A stretch of 64,000 nucleotides of DNA from Nocardioides psychrotolerans (GTDB lineage: Bacteria; Actinomycetota; Actinomycetes; Propionibacteriales; Nocardioidaceae), in NCBI RefSeq assembly GCF_900113685.1, contig NZ_FOQG01000004.1, forward strand, positions 234,479-298,478, in the 5' to 3' direction. This document shows positions 35,383 through 43,644 of this stretch, piece after piece. The notes under the pieces were generated by a model. It was not told where the DNA came from. It saw nothing but the letters and a program-made list of their open reading frames with translations, and did no database searches. The stretch's first letter is position 1. Every line of letters begins with the position of its first letter. A program made the translations under genes and the position numbers.

Positions 35383-36567
35383 TTGAGCCAGGACCTGTAC
35401 GAGCTCCTCGGTGTCGCCCGCGACGCGGATGGCGACGCCATCAAGAAGGCCTACCGGCGCCTCGCGCGACAGCTGCACCCCGACGTCAACCCGGACCCGG
35501 AGACGCAGGAGAAGTTCAAGGAGGTCTCGCGCGCCTACGAGGTGCTCTCCGACCCCCAGAAGCGCGCCGCCTACGACCGCGGCGGTGACCCCTTCGGCGG
35601 CGGCCAGGCCGGCTTCGGCCAGGGTGCCGGCTTCTCGTTCACCGACATCATGGACGCCTTCTTCGGCGGCCAGCCCGGTGCGGGCGGTGGCGGTCAGGGC
35701 CGGGGCCCCCGCTCCCGCGTACGCCGTGGGCAGGATGCCCTGATCCGGCTCGAGATCTCCCTGGCCGAGGCCGCCTTCGGCGTGGCCAAGGAGCTCAAGG
35801 TCGACACCGCCGTGCTCTGCACGACCTGCGACGGCGAGGGTGCCGCACCCGGCAGCCACCCGATCCCGTGCGAGACCTGCCGGGGCGCCGGCGAGGTCGC
35901 CCACGTGCAGCGCTCGTTCCTGGGCGAGATCCGCACGCTGCGCCCCTGCGCCGCGTGCCGCGGCTTCGGCTCGATCATCCCCGAGCCCTGCCGCGACTGC
36001 GCCGGTGACGGACGCGTCCGCTCCCGTCGTACGTTGACGGTCAAGATCCCCGCCGGCGTCGACAACGGCACCCGCGTCCAGCTCAGCGAGCAGGGCGAGG
36101 TGGGTCCCGGGGGCGGCCCGGCCGGCGACCTCTACGTCGAGATCCACGTCGGCGAGCACCCGACCTTCACGCGCCACGACAACGACCTGCACTGCACGGT
36201 CACGCTGCCGATGACGGCGGCGGCGCTCGGCACCACGCTGACGCTGCCGACCCTCGAGGCCGACGTGGAGCAGGGTGCCGACTCGGGCGTCGAGACCGAG
36301 TTCGAGCTCGAGATCGGGTCCGGCACCCAGTCCGGCACCCAGCAGGTGATGCGCGGACGCGGCGTCCCCGGCCTCCGCGGCGGCCGCGGCGACCTGGTCG
36401 TCAGCGTGGTCGTCGAGACCCCGCTGCGGCTCGACCCGCGTCAGGAGGAGCTGCTGCGCGAGCTCGCCGCGATCCGCGGTGAGGAGGCCCCCACGGGTCA
36501 GGTCCGCAGCACCTCGGCCAAGTCGGTCTTCGGCCGTCTGCGCGACGCGTTCAACCAGCACGGATGA
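35383..36567 (+). CDS. dnaJ: Chaperone DnaJ (DnaJ2 type)
   Basis: The 394-aa protein has an N-terminal J domain with the HPD motif (LHPDVNPD near residue 33), a Gly/Phe-rich linker, and four zinc-binding repeats ([32 protein letters not shown]). C-terminal peptide-binding domains follow. It delivers unfolded proteins to DnaK and stimulates its ATPase. The start is a TTG at 35383 after GAGAAGGA. Location behind hrcA, rather than with dnaK, makes it the second actinobacterial DnaJ. Its stop overlaps rsmE by 4 bases. Confidence 0.94.
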   Translation: MSQDLYELLGVARDADGDAIKKAYRRLARQLHPDVNPDPETQEKFKEVSRAYEVLSDPQKRAAYDRGGDPFGGGQAGFGQGAGFSFTDIMDAFFGGQPGAGGGGQGRGPRSRVRRGQDALIRLEISLAEAAFGVAKELKVDTAVLCTTCDGEGAAPGSHPIPCETCRGAGEVAHVQRSFLGEIRTLRPCAACRGFGSIIPEPCRDCAGDGRVRSRRTLTVKIPAGVDNGTRVQLSEQGEVGPGGGPAGDLYVEIHVGEHPTFTRHDNDLHCTVTLPMTAAALGTTLTLPTLEADVEQGADSGVETEFELEIGSGTQSGTQQVMRGRGVPGLRGGRGDLVVSVVVETPLRLDPRQEELLRELAAIRGEEAPTGQVRSTSAKSVFGRLRDAFNQHG

Positions 36568-37307
36568 GCCTGCCGGTCCACCTCGTCCCGACCCTCGCAG
36601 GTGTGTCGGTCGGGGCCGGCGTCACCGTCGAGGGCGACGAGGCGCACCACGCCGTCGCCGTACGACGGCTGCGCGTCGGCGAGCAGGTGGTGCTGACCGA
36701 CGGCGCCGGCCGCTCGGTGACCGGTGCGGTCACCGAGACCGGCAAGCGGGTCTTCACGGTCGAGGCCGCCTCGGTCGAGGAGGTCGTGCGGCCCCAGCCG
36801 TCGTTCGTGGTCGTCCAGGCGCTGCCCAAGGGCGACCGTGGAGAGCTCGCCGTCGAGGTCCTCACCGAGGTCGGCGTCGACCGGATCGTGCCCTGGGCCG
36901 CCTCGCGCAGTGTCGCGGTCTGGAAGGGCGAGCGCGCCACGAAGTCGCTGGCCCGCTGGCGCTCGACGGCCCGCGAGGCCGCCAAGCAGTCACGCCGCTC
37001 CTGGCACCCCGCGGTCGCGGAGCTCGCCACGACCGCCGACGTCGCAGCGCTCGTCGCCTCCGCCGACCTGGCCGTGGTGCTCCACGAGCAGGCCAGCATC
37101 CCGCTCGCCGGTCTGTCGGTGCCGCCCGCGGGTGTGGTCGTCGTGGTCGTCGGCCCCGAGGGCGGGCTGAGCCCCGACGAGGTCGCGCTCCTCGTCGCCG
37201 CCGGCGCCGTTAGCGTGCGCCTCGGCGCCGAGGTGCTCCGCACCTCCACCGCCGGGGTCGCTGCCTGTGCGGCGTTGCTGGCGCGGACGGCTCGTTGGGG
37301 CGCATGA
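36564..37307 (+). CDS. rsmE: 16S rRNA (uracil1498-N3)-methyltransferase
   Basis: The 247-aa protein has an N-terminal PUA-like part ([20 protein letters not shown]). Its SPOUT domain carries [29 protein letters not shown] and the knotted SAM site [11 protein letters not shown] near [13 protein letters not shown]. It methylates U1498 of 16S rRNA. ATGA overlaps the dnaJ stop. The last codons and TGA lie inside copy B of the 128-bp element, so the element supplies the extreme C-terminus. Confidence 0.93.
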   Translation: MSLPVHLVPTLAGVSVGAGVTVEGDEAHHAVAVRRLRVGEQVVLTDGAGRSVTGAVTETGKRVFTVEAASVEEVVRPQPSFVVVQALPKGDRGELAVEVLTEVGVDRIVPWAASRSVAVWKGERATKSLARWRSTAREAAKQSRRSWHPAVAELATTADVAALVASADLAVVLHEQASIPLAGLSVPPAGVVVVVVGPEGGLSPDEVALLVAAGAVSVRLGAEVLRTSTAGVAACAALLARTARWGA

Positions 37308-37424
37308 CTACTCGGATGTCCGGGGACTCTTGCGCTTGTCCGTCACTTCCGCCGGGCAGTTCGCGGCGTACGACGTGGCGCGCACGCTCGGCGCCCGTGG
37401 CTCGGGTGCGAACTGCCGACATTC
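37297..37424 (-). repeat. 128-bp dispersed element, copy B
   Basis: It is the inverted counterpart of copy A (31127-31254). It covers the last 11 bases of rsmE and lies tail to tail with the lipoprotein gene at 37453, so both copies sit between convergent genes. It contains a 10-bp inverted repeat (GGCAGTTCGC 37355-37364, GCGAACTGCC 37408-37417). Confidence 0.8.
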
Positions 37425-37452
37425 GGCCACGGCCGCGGCGCCGCGCCGCCGC

Positions 37453-38376
37453 CTACTCGACCGTGATCGTCTTCGTGTCGACGAACGGCCCGGGACCCTC
37501 GCCGCCGGACGGGTCGTCGGTCAGCGCGACGAACGTGTAGTCGCCGGGCGCCAGCCCCGACACGTCGACCGAGGTCTCCCACGGGTAGAGCTGGTCCATG
37601 AAGCCCTCGGCGGTGGCGAAGCCCTCGAGCACGACGGTGTCGCCCTGGCGGACCTCCCACGGCACGGTCGCCTCGAAGGAGCTCGCGACTCCGCTGGCGG
37701 TGAACGAGCCGCTCACGGTGTCACCTTCAGCCGGCGAGGTGACGTTGACCAGGCTGAGCACGTCGAGCTGGGGCGCGTTCTTGACGCCGGCCGAGGTGTC
37801 GATGCCGAGCAGCGTCGCCGGGGAGCCGTCGAGGGTGACGACCACGGGCGCGCGGACCTGTTGGACGCCCTGCAGGGTGTAGACCAAGGCCTGGAGGGCG
37901 ATCCGTGCGTCGGCCTTGCTCATCCCGGAGGGCGCCGAGGTGAGGGAGTCGTCGGCGAGCTCGACGACGAACCGGCCACCGGTCTCGTCGTAGGCGACGG
38001 AGGTGAAGCCGCCGCTGAGGAGCGTGCCGTAGTCAGGGTCGAGCGCGTCGCCCGCCGCCATCAGCGCGGCCGCCTCGGCGAGCGGGTTGTCGACCTCGAC
38101 GGCGCGGAACTCGCGGTAGAGCCGCACCCCCATCGGACTGTCACCGGTGAAGTAGACCGGCGCGACCACGGTCTCCGAGGGCGCCGACGGCTCGGAGGAG
38201 GCCGGCTCGCTGGGATCGGTCGTGGGTGCCTCGCTCGTCGGAGGGGCGCTCGTCGACCCGCTCGGAGCAGGGTCGTCGGCGACCGGGTCGGTGTCGGTGG
38301 AGCAGCCGGCCAGGGTCGCCGCGGCGACCAGGCCGGCGACGGCGAGGGAGAAGGAACGGGTGGGGAAGGCGTTCAT
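37453..38376 (-). CDS. GerMN/Gmad2 domain lipoprotein
   Basis: The 307-aa protein has a lipoprotein signal with lipobox LAGC (lipid attached at Cys about 25) and a Ser/Pro/Thr/Glu-rich linker. A GerMN domain (VYFTGDSPMGVRLYREFR, DPDYGTLLSGG) and a C-terminal Ig-like Gmad2 domain (FEATVPWEVRQGDTVVLEGFATAEGF, SGLAPGDYTF) follow. These domains occur in cell-wall or spore-germination-related proteins of Gram-positives. It shares about the last 220 residues' architecture with the next upstream gene, so the pair arose by duplication. An in-frame ATG 9 bases earlier is also possible. Confidence 0.84.
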   Translation of the reverse strand: MNAFPTRSFSLAVAGLVAAATLAGCSTDTDPVADDPAPSGSTSAPPTSEAPTTDPSEPASSEPSAPSETVVAPVYFTGDSPMGVRLYREFRAVEVDNPLAEAAALMAAGDALDPDYGTLLSGGFTSVAYDETGGRFVVELADDSLTSAPSGMSKADARIALQALVYTLQGVQQVRAPVVVTLDGSPATLLGIDTSAGVKNAPQLDVLSLVNVTSPAEGDTVSGSFTASGVASSFEATVPWEVRQGDTVVLEGFATAEGFMDQLYPWETSVDVSGLAPGDYTFVALTDDPSGGEGPGPFVDTKTITVE

Positions 38377-38403
38377 GGGTCCCATCCTGTCGGCGTCGGT
38401 CGG

Positions 38404-39483
38404 CTATTCGACGATGATCGAGCGCGTGTCGGTGTCGGGTCCGACGCCCTCGGCGCCACCCGACGGGTCGTCGTTGGCTGCGGTGAAGATGTAGCGACCA
38501 GGGGCAAGACCCGAGACGTCGATGGGCTCCGTGCGCCAGGGGAAAAGCCCGCCCTCGCCCCAGCCCTCGGCCGTGGCGAAGCCGTCGAGCACCACCGAGC
38601 CGGCCTCGTCGGTGATGGTCCAGGTCATCGTGGCCTCGAAGCCGTTGTTGCGTCCCAGGGCGATGAACGAGCCCGCGACGACCTGGTCCTCGGTCGGGAA
38701 GGCGACGTTCATCTGCGCCTGCACGTCCTCGGACAGACCGGCCGCGAGACCCTCCGCCGTCGGCACGCCGAGGACCTGGTCGATGGGGTTTCGGCCCAGG
38801 TAGAACTGCACCGGCGCCTGCAGCGGGTCACCCTCGGAGGCGGCCGACTGGAGCGTCCAGATGACCGACTCCACCGCCAGCCGCGCGTCCGCCTCGCTCA
38901 TCCCCGCCGGTCGCTCGCGCAGGGACGCGTCGGCCAGCACCACGCTGAGCTGGCCGTCGGTGCCCACGCCGTCGAAGCCCGCGTCCGCGAAGCTGCCCTC
39001 CGGCCACAGCGCCCGGTAGTCGGGGTCCAGCGGCGGCGTCTCGAGCTGCTGCAGCGCGGTGAACAGGTCGCGGCCGCCGCGCACGTCTCGCACCTCGCTG
39101 TAGAGGCGCGGTCCGCGCGCGGTGTCGCCGACGAAGAAGACCGTGTACGACGTCGTCGTGCCGGCGCCGGTCGGCGGGTCTGCCGGACTCGCCGAGCCGG
39201 AGGGGGCCGGGGTCGGGTCCGTCACGGTCGGGGTCGGGTCCTGGGCCGGTCCGGCGCCGTCCGCGCCCGGGGACGCCGGGTTGCCGAGCAGGGCGACGGC
39301 CACGACCGCGGCCGCGGCGAGCAGCGAGGCCCCGCCGGCGGCGTACCAGCGGGTGCGCCGGCGCGTGGACGCGGTGCGGGTCCTGATCTCGGCCAGGCGG
39401 TCGGTGGGCTCGACGCCGTCGGCGGCGTCGGTGATCAGACGGGCGAGCTGCTCGTCGCGGGGCTCGTCACGGGGCTCGGTCAT
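38404..39483 (-). CDS. Membrane-anchored GerMN/Gmad2 protein, sigma-factor partner
   Basis: The 359-aa protein has a cytoplasmic N-terminus of about 45 residues ending in RRRTRW, one membrane helix (YAAGGASLLAAAAVVAVALL), a Pro/Thr linker, then GerMN (YTVFFVGDTARGPRLYSEV) and Gmad2 domains outside. Its ATG overlaps the sigma factor stop codon (TGATG), so both are made together. The layout is that of a membrane-bound anti-sigma or sensor, but no zinc-binding anti-sigma motif is visible in the short cytoplasmic part. Confidence 0.83.
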   Translation of the reverse strand: MTEPRDEPRDEQLARLITDAADGVEPTDRLAEIRTRTASTRRRTRWYAAGGASLLAAAAVVAVALLGNPASPGADGAGPAQDPTPTVTDPTPAPSGSASPADPPTGAGTTTSYTVFFVGDTARGPRLYSEVRDVRGGRDLFTALQQLETPPLDPDYRALWPEGSFADAGFDGVGTDGQLSVVLADASLRERPAGMSEADARLAVESVIWTLQSAASEGDPLQAPVQFYLGRNPIDQVLGVPTAEGLAAGLSEDVQAQMNVAFPTEDQVVAGSFIALGRNNGFEATMTWTITDEAGSVVLDGFATAEGWGEGGLFPWRTEPIDVSGLAPGRYIFTAANDDPSGGAEGVGPDTDTRSIIVE

Positions 39484-40040
39484 CACAGGTCTCCGGTCAG
39501 GTGGTCGGCGAGCAGGTCGCGCAGCGTGGCTGACCCGCGGGAGGCGTGGCTCTTGACCGCACCGCGGCTGATGCCCAGGGCCTCGGCGATCTCCGACTCC
39601 GGGAGGTCGAGGTAGTAGCGCAGGGTGAGCACCTCGCGCTGCCGCTCGGGCAGGGCACGCAAGGCCTCGAGCACCGCGTCGCGTCGCGCGAGCGCCTCGG
39701 CGGCCTCGTCACCGCCCGCCCGGGACCCGGCCTGCAGCTGGGAGGACGCGTGGCGGGCGACGACGCCGCGGTGCCGCAGCACCGAGCGCGACCCGTTGAC
39801 CACCGACTGGCGCAGGTAGGCCAGCGCCTTGTCGGGTTCCCGCAGCCGCGACCAGCGCCCGTGCATCGCGACGAACGCATCCTGCACGACCTCCTCCGCG
39901 GTGCCCGCGTCGCGCACGAGCAGGACCGAGAGGCGCACCAGGCTGCGCCAGTGGGCCGCGTAGAGCTCGTCGAGCGCCTCGTCGGCGCTCCACGACGGAC
40001 GGTCGGTCACCGTCTGGTCCCGGGTGCTCGCATGCGTCAT
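39483..40040 (-). CDS. SigE-family (ECF-type) RNA polymerase sigma factor
   Basis: The 185-aa protein has sigma region 2 (LYAAHWRSLVRLSVLLVRDAGTAEEVVQDAF) and region 4 (LPERQREVLTLRYYLDLPESEIAEALGIS, SHASRG), with no region 3. The GAVKSHASRG ending is typical of the actinobacterial SigE70 subgroup. It is the first gene of a three-gene operon with the two GerMN/Gmad2 proteins, of which the second probably senses the envelope. The ATG at 40040 is the first after the promoter region shared with the HIT gene. Confidence 0.88.
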   Translation of the reverse strand: MTHASTRDQTVTDRPSWSADEALDELYAAHWRSLVRLSVLLVRDAGTAEEVVQDAFVAMHGRWSRLREPDKALAYLRQSVVNGSRSVLRHRGVVARHASSQLQAGSRAGGDEAAEALARRDAVLEALRALPERQREVLTLRYYLDLPESEIAEALGISRGAVKSHASRGSATLRDLLADHLTGDL

Positions 40041-40142
40041 CACGCTAGTTGCACGCCCAGGTCGGGCTCGGGGTTTACTTCGGCTCGGCGCCGATTCCGT
40101 GGGAGGATCAGGGACTGACTTCTGGGAGGGAGAACAGCCTTC

Positions 40143-40481
40143 GTGGAGGACTGTCTTTTCTGCAGGATCGTGGCCGGGGAGATCCCCGCCGAGATCGTGC
40201 ACAGCACCGAGCGCACCGTCGCGTTCCGTGACATCAATGCCCAGGCGCCCACCCACGTGCTGGTCGTGCCCAAGGACCACTACGCCAACGCCGCCGAGCT
40301 GGCCGCGGGCGACCCGGTGGCCTCGGCCGAGCTGGTGAGCACGGCAGCCGCCGTCGCCACGGCCGAGGGCCACGACGACTACCGGCTGGTGTTCAACACC
40401 GGCGCCGGGGTCGGCCAGACCGTCTTCCACGCCCACCTCCACGTCCTGGCCGGGCGCTCGATGACCTGGCCGCCGGGATGA
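40143..40481 (+). CDS. HIT family nucleotide-binding hydrolase (HinT-like)
   Basis: The 112-aa protein has CLFCRIVAGEIPAEIVHSTE at the start, HVLVVPKDHYAN in the middle and the histidine triad HAHLHV near the end (catalytic). HinT enzymes hydrolyse AMP-lysine or similar phosphoramidates. The start is GTG at 40143. Its last four bases overlap the ATG of the copper monooxygenase gene, so the two are co-translated, which is unusual for HinT. Confidence 0.92.
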   Translation: MEDCLFCRIVAGEIPAEIVHSTERTVAFRDINAQAPTHVLVVPKDHYANAAELAAGDPVASAELVSTAAAVATAEGHDDYRLVFNTGAGVGQTVFHAHLHVLAGRSMTWPPG

Positions 40482-41713
40482 GCCGCCGTCGTACGACGTG
40501 GCTCGCGGCCGCCGCGCTCGCGCTCGTCGTGAGTGCCTGCTCGGGCACCGACGACGGGGACGTCTCCGCGGCTCCCGAGGCGCCGACGACAGCCGTGGCG
40601 GGGGCGCCGACGTCGACCGCGCCGAGCGCGACCACGAGTGAGGACGCCCACCACGACGCCCCTGACCCCGGCCCGCTGCTGCCACTGCGTGGGGGCGAGG
40701 ACCGCGTGACGATGACGATGCCGGCGACCTACACCCCGTCCTCACCGACGGGTGTCGGGACCGACGACTACCGCTGCTTCCTGCTCGACCCCCAGCTCGC
40801 CCGCGACAGCTACCTCACCGGCACCAACGTGGTCCCGGGCAACCCCGACGTGGTCCACCACGTCATCCTCTTCCGGGTCTCGCCCGACCAGGTGCCCGAG
40901 GCCGAGGACATGGACGCCCAGAGCGACGAGCAGGGCTGGACCTGCTTCGGCGGGACAGGCCTGGCCGGCGACTTCGGCAACATCGACGACGCCAACTGGC
41001 TCGGGGCGTGGGCCCCTGGTGGCACGGAGACGATGACCCGCAAGGGCTTCGGCACCGATCTGCCCCAGGGCTCGCGGATCGTCATGCAGGTCCACTACAA
41101 CCTGCTCGCGGGCGCCAGCCCCGACATGAGCTCCACGCAGCTGCGCATCACGGCGAAGAAGCCGGGGATCACCCGGCTCCACACGTTCCTGATGCCCGCA
41201 CCGGTCGAGATGCCGTGCCGTCCCGGGCGCAGCGACGGCGCGCTGTGCGACCGCGACGCGGCGATCGCCGACGAGCGGGCCCGCATCGGGCCGTCGGGGG
41301 GCAGCACCGCCAACGTCCTCCACCTGCTCTGCGGCACCGAGCCGAAGCCGTCCGACACGAGCTCCTGCGTGCGCACGCTGGGCCGCGCCATGACCGTCTA
41401 CGGGGTCGCGGGCCACATGCACCTGCTCGGCCGCCGGATCACGATCGAGACCAACCCCGGCACCCCCCAGGCGCGCACGGTCCTGGACATCAAGCCCTGG
41501 AACTTCGACGACCAGGGCTCGCGGCCCGTCGAGCCGGTCCACCTCGACCCGTTCGACACGATCAAGGTCACCTGCGAGCACGCGCAGTGGCTCCGCGACA
41601 AGCTGCCGGCGTTCGAGACCCAGCGCGAGGACAAGTACGTCGTCTGGGGCGAGGGCACCACCGACGAGATGTGCCTCGGCATGCTCTCGGTCGCGTTCGA
41701 CGACGAGCAGTAG
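40478..41713 (+). CDS. Lipoprotein with a type II copper monooxygenase fold (PHM-like)
   Basis: The 411-aa protein has a lipobox VVSAC (lipid on Cys21), a Thr/Ala/Pro-rich linker and a two-domain PHM/DBH-like core. All copper ligands expected from peptidylglycine hydroxylase can be matched: His127-His128 and His206 for the first copper, and His313, His315 and a methionine (398 or 402) for the second. Such enzymes hydroxylate C-H bonds with O2 and a one-electron donor such as ascorbate. The substrate is unknown; the enzyme would face the outside of the cell. Confidence 0.85.
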   Translation: MSRRRTTWLAAAALALVVSACSGTDDGDVSAAPEAPTTAVAGAPTSTAPSATTSEDAHHDAPDPGPLLPLRGGEDRVTMTMPATYTPSSPTGVGTDDYRCFLLDPQLARDSYLTGTNVVPGNPDVVHHVILFRVSPDQVPEAEDMDAQSDEQGWTCFGGTGLAGDFGNIDDANWLGAWAPGGTETMTRKGFGTDLPQGSRIVMQVHYNLLAGASPDMSSTQLRITAKKPGITRLHTFLMPAPVEMPCRPGRSDGALCDRDAAIADERARIGPSGGSTANVLHLLCGTEPKPSDTSSCVRTLGRAMTVYGVAGHMHLLGRRITIETNPGTPQARTVLDIKPWNFDDQGSRPVEPVHLDPFDTIKVTCEHAQWLRDKLPAFETQREDKYVVWGEGTTDEMCLGMLSVAFDDEQ

Positions 41714-41716
41714 GCC

Positions 41717-41995
41717 TCAGCCCGGGACGATCACGGACACGAGCCGCATGATCGCGAAGACCACGGGCAGCCCGAACACGACGAGCATGGCCCAGGCGGT
41801 GATCTTGTGCCCGCGCTTGCTGCTGTCCAGGGAGCCGGCGAAGTCGAGCAGCGCCCCGTCGGGCACGTGGTGGGTCAGCCCCATCGAGCGGGCGTGCGGG
41901 GGCAGGTGCTGTCCGTTGAACCAGAAGGGAGGGGCATCGTCGACGTCACCGTCGGCCGGGTCCCAGTCCTCGTCGTACTCGTCCCGCTCCTGCAT
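41717..41995 (-). CDS. Small membrane protein, unknown function
   Basis: The 92-aa protein has a very acidic N-terminus (ERDEYDEDWDPADGDVDD), then FWFNGQHLPPHARSMGLTHHVPDG. One membrane helix lies near the C-terminus (AWAMLVVFGLPVVFAIMRLVSVI). The ATG at 41995 starts the acidic part. It is convergent with the copper monooxygenase gene (3 bases between stops) and divergent from phoH. Family not recognised. Confidence 0.7.
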   Translation of the reverse strand: MQERDEYDEDWDPADGDVDDAPPFWFNGQHLPPHARSMGLTHHVPDGALLDFAGSLDSSKRGHKITAWAMLVVFGLPVVFAIMRLVSVIVPG

Positions 41996-42109
41996 GGCCC
42001 TACGGTACGGCCTGGACCACGGCCAAACCTGCTGGGCGCTCGTGCGGCGCTCCCGTAGCATGAAGAGCGCGCATCATCGCCGACCGAAAGGCCGCCCGCC
42101 AGGGCACCC

Positions 42110-43141
42110 ATGACTGACAGCACCACCGACCGCACCCCGCCGCGGGAGAAGCACACGACCAAGCACACCGTCGTAGTGCCCAACAACATCAACATGGTCA
42201 GCCTGCTCGGGCCCGGTGATGAGCACCTCGGGATCATCGAGGGCGCCTTCGACGCCGAGATCCACGTCCGCGGGAACCGCATCGCCATGCGCGGCGAGCC
42301 CGGCGAGGTCGCCCTCGCCGAGCGGCTCCTCGAGGAGCTCGTGGCGATCATCCGCACCGGTCAAGGCATCACGTCCGAGACCGTCGAGCGGGTGCACACG
42401 ATGCTGCGTGCCGAGACCACCGAGCGTCCCGCCGATGTGCTGAGCCTCAACATCCTCAACAACCGCGGACGCTCGATCCGCCCCAAGACGCTCAACCAGA
42501 AGCGCTACGTCGACGCGATCGACAAGAACACGATCACCTTCGGGATCGGCCCGGCCGGCACCGGCAAGACCTACCTCGCGATGGCCAAGGCCGTGCAGGC
42601 GCTGCAGTCCAAGAACGTCAACCGGATCATCCTGACCCGACCGGCCGTCGAGGCGGGGGAGCGCCTCGGCTTCCTGCCCGGCACGCTCAGCGAGAAGATC
42701 GACCCCTACCTGCGCCCGCTCTACGACGCGCTGCACGACATGATCGACCCCGAGACGATCCCCAAGCTCCTCGCCTCGGGCACCATCGAGGTCGCGCCGC
42801 TCGCCTACATGCGCGGCCGCTCTCTCAACGACGCCTTCATCATCCTCGACGAGGCGCAGAACACCTCGCCCGAGCAGATGAAGATGTTCCTCACCCGCCT
42901 GGGCTTCGGTTCCAGGATCGTCGTCACCGGCGACGTGACGCAGGTCGACCTGCCCAGCGGCACCAGGTCGGGGCTGCGCGTGATCGAGGGCATCCTCGAC
43001 GGGGTCGAGGACATCTCCTTCAACCGGCTCACCTCGAGCGACGTGGTCCGTCACCGCCTGGTCGGCAAGATCGTCCAGGCCTACGACGAGTTCGACGCCC
43101 GTGGCGGCCTGCAGGCCGCGCCTCGCGGCGATCGGCAGTGA
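42110..43141 (+). CDS. phoH: PhoH family ATPase
   Basis: The 343-aa protein has a PhoH domain: Walker A GPAGTGKTYLAMA near residue 149, LTRPAVEAGERLGFLPG, and a Walker B-like IILDEAQNTSPEQMKMFLTR, then VVTGDVTQVDLP. It has an N-terminal KH-like extension typical of the YbeZ/PhoL form that works with YbeY in RNA processing. The ATG at 42110 is unique, and the gene opens an operon with ybeY (4-base overlap). Confidence 0.93.
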   Translation: MTDSTTDRTPPREKHTTKHTVVVPNNINMVSLLGPGDEHLGIIEGAFDAEIHVRGNRIAMRGEPGEVALAERLLEELVAIIRTGQGITSETVERVHTMLRAETTERPADVLSLNILNNRGRSIRPKTLNQKRYVDAIDKNTITFGIGPAGTGKTYLAMAKAVQALQSKNVNRIILTRPAVEAGERLGFLPGTLSEKIDPYLRPLYDALHDMIDPETIPKLLASGTIEVAPLAYMRGRSLNDAFIILDEAQNTSPEQMKMFLTRLGFGSRIVVTGDVTQVDLPSGTRSGLRVIEGILDGVEDISFNRLTSSDVVRHRLVGKIVQAYDEFDARGGLQAAPRGDRQ

Positions 43142-43644
43142 GTGAGATGAGCATCGAGGTGCTCAACGAGTCCGGTCACGAGCTCGACGTGACGGGCCTG
43201 GCCAAGCTCTCGCGCTTCGTGATGGACCAGATGCGCGTCCACCCCCTCGCCGAGCTGTGCATCAAGGCCGTCGACGAGGACACCATCGCCCAGCTCAACG
43301 AGCAGTGGATGGAGAAGGAGGGCCCGACCGACGTGCTGGCCTTCCCCATGGACGAGCTCCGCCCCGGGCTGGTCAACGAGGAGCCCGAGGAGGGCGTCCT
43401 GGGTGACCTGATGCTGTGTCCCGCGATCGCGGAGCGCCAGGGGGCCGAGGCCGGTCACGGCACCGGCGCCGAGATCGAGCTCCTCACGGTGCACGGCATC
43501 CTCCACCTCCTCGGCTACGACCACGCCGAGCCGGAGGAGCACGCCGAGATGTTCGGGCTCCAGGACCAGCTGCTCGCTGCCTGGCGCGAGCCGGCGCCTG
43601 AGTCCGCGCCCGAGGCCGAGCCCGCGCCGGCGCCCGAGTCATGA
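43138..43644 (+). CDS. ybeY: Endoribonuclease YbeY
   Basis: The 168-aa protein has the zinc motif HGILHLLGYDH, preceded by TDVLAFPMDE and GDLMLCPAIAE, all YbeY hallmarks. It matures 16S rRNA ends and takes part in ribosome quality control. The GTG start overlaps the phoH stop by 4 bases. After the usual end there is an added Pro/Glu/Ala-rich tail of about 20 residues (PAPESAPEAEPAPAPES) that is not part of the enzyme fold. Confidence 0.94.
   Translation: MSEMSIEVLNESGHELDVTGLAKLSRFVMDQMRVHPLAELCIKAVDEDTIAQLNEQWMEKEGPTDVLAFPMDELRPGLVNEEPEEGVLGDLMLCPAIAERQGAEAGHGTGAEIELLTVHGILHLLGYDHAEPEEHAEMFGLQDQLLAAWREPAPESAPEAEPAPAPES

Noticed and set aside
42841..43130. Possible separate small gene at the 3' end of phoH
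   Set aside because: The sequence continues the PhoH fold without a break; apparent internal starts are in frame methionines.
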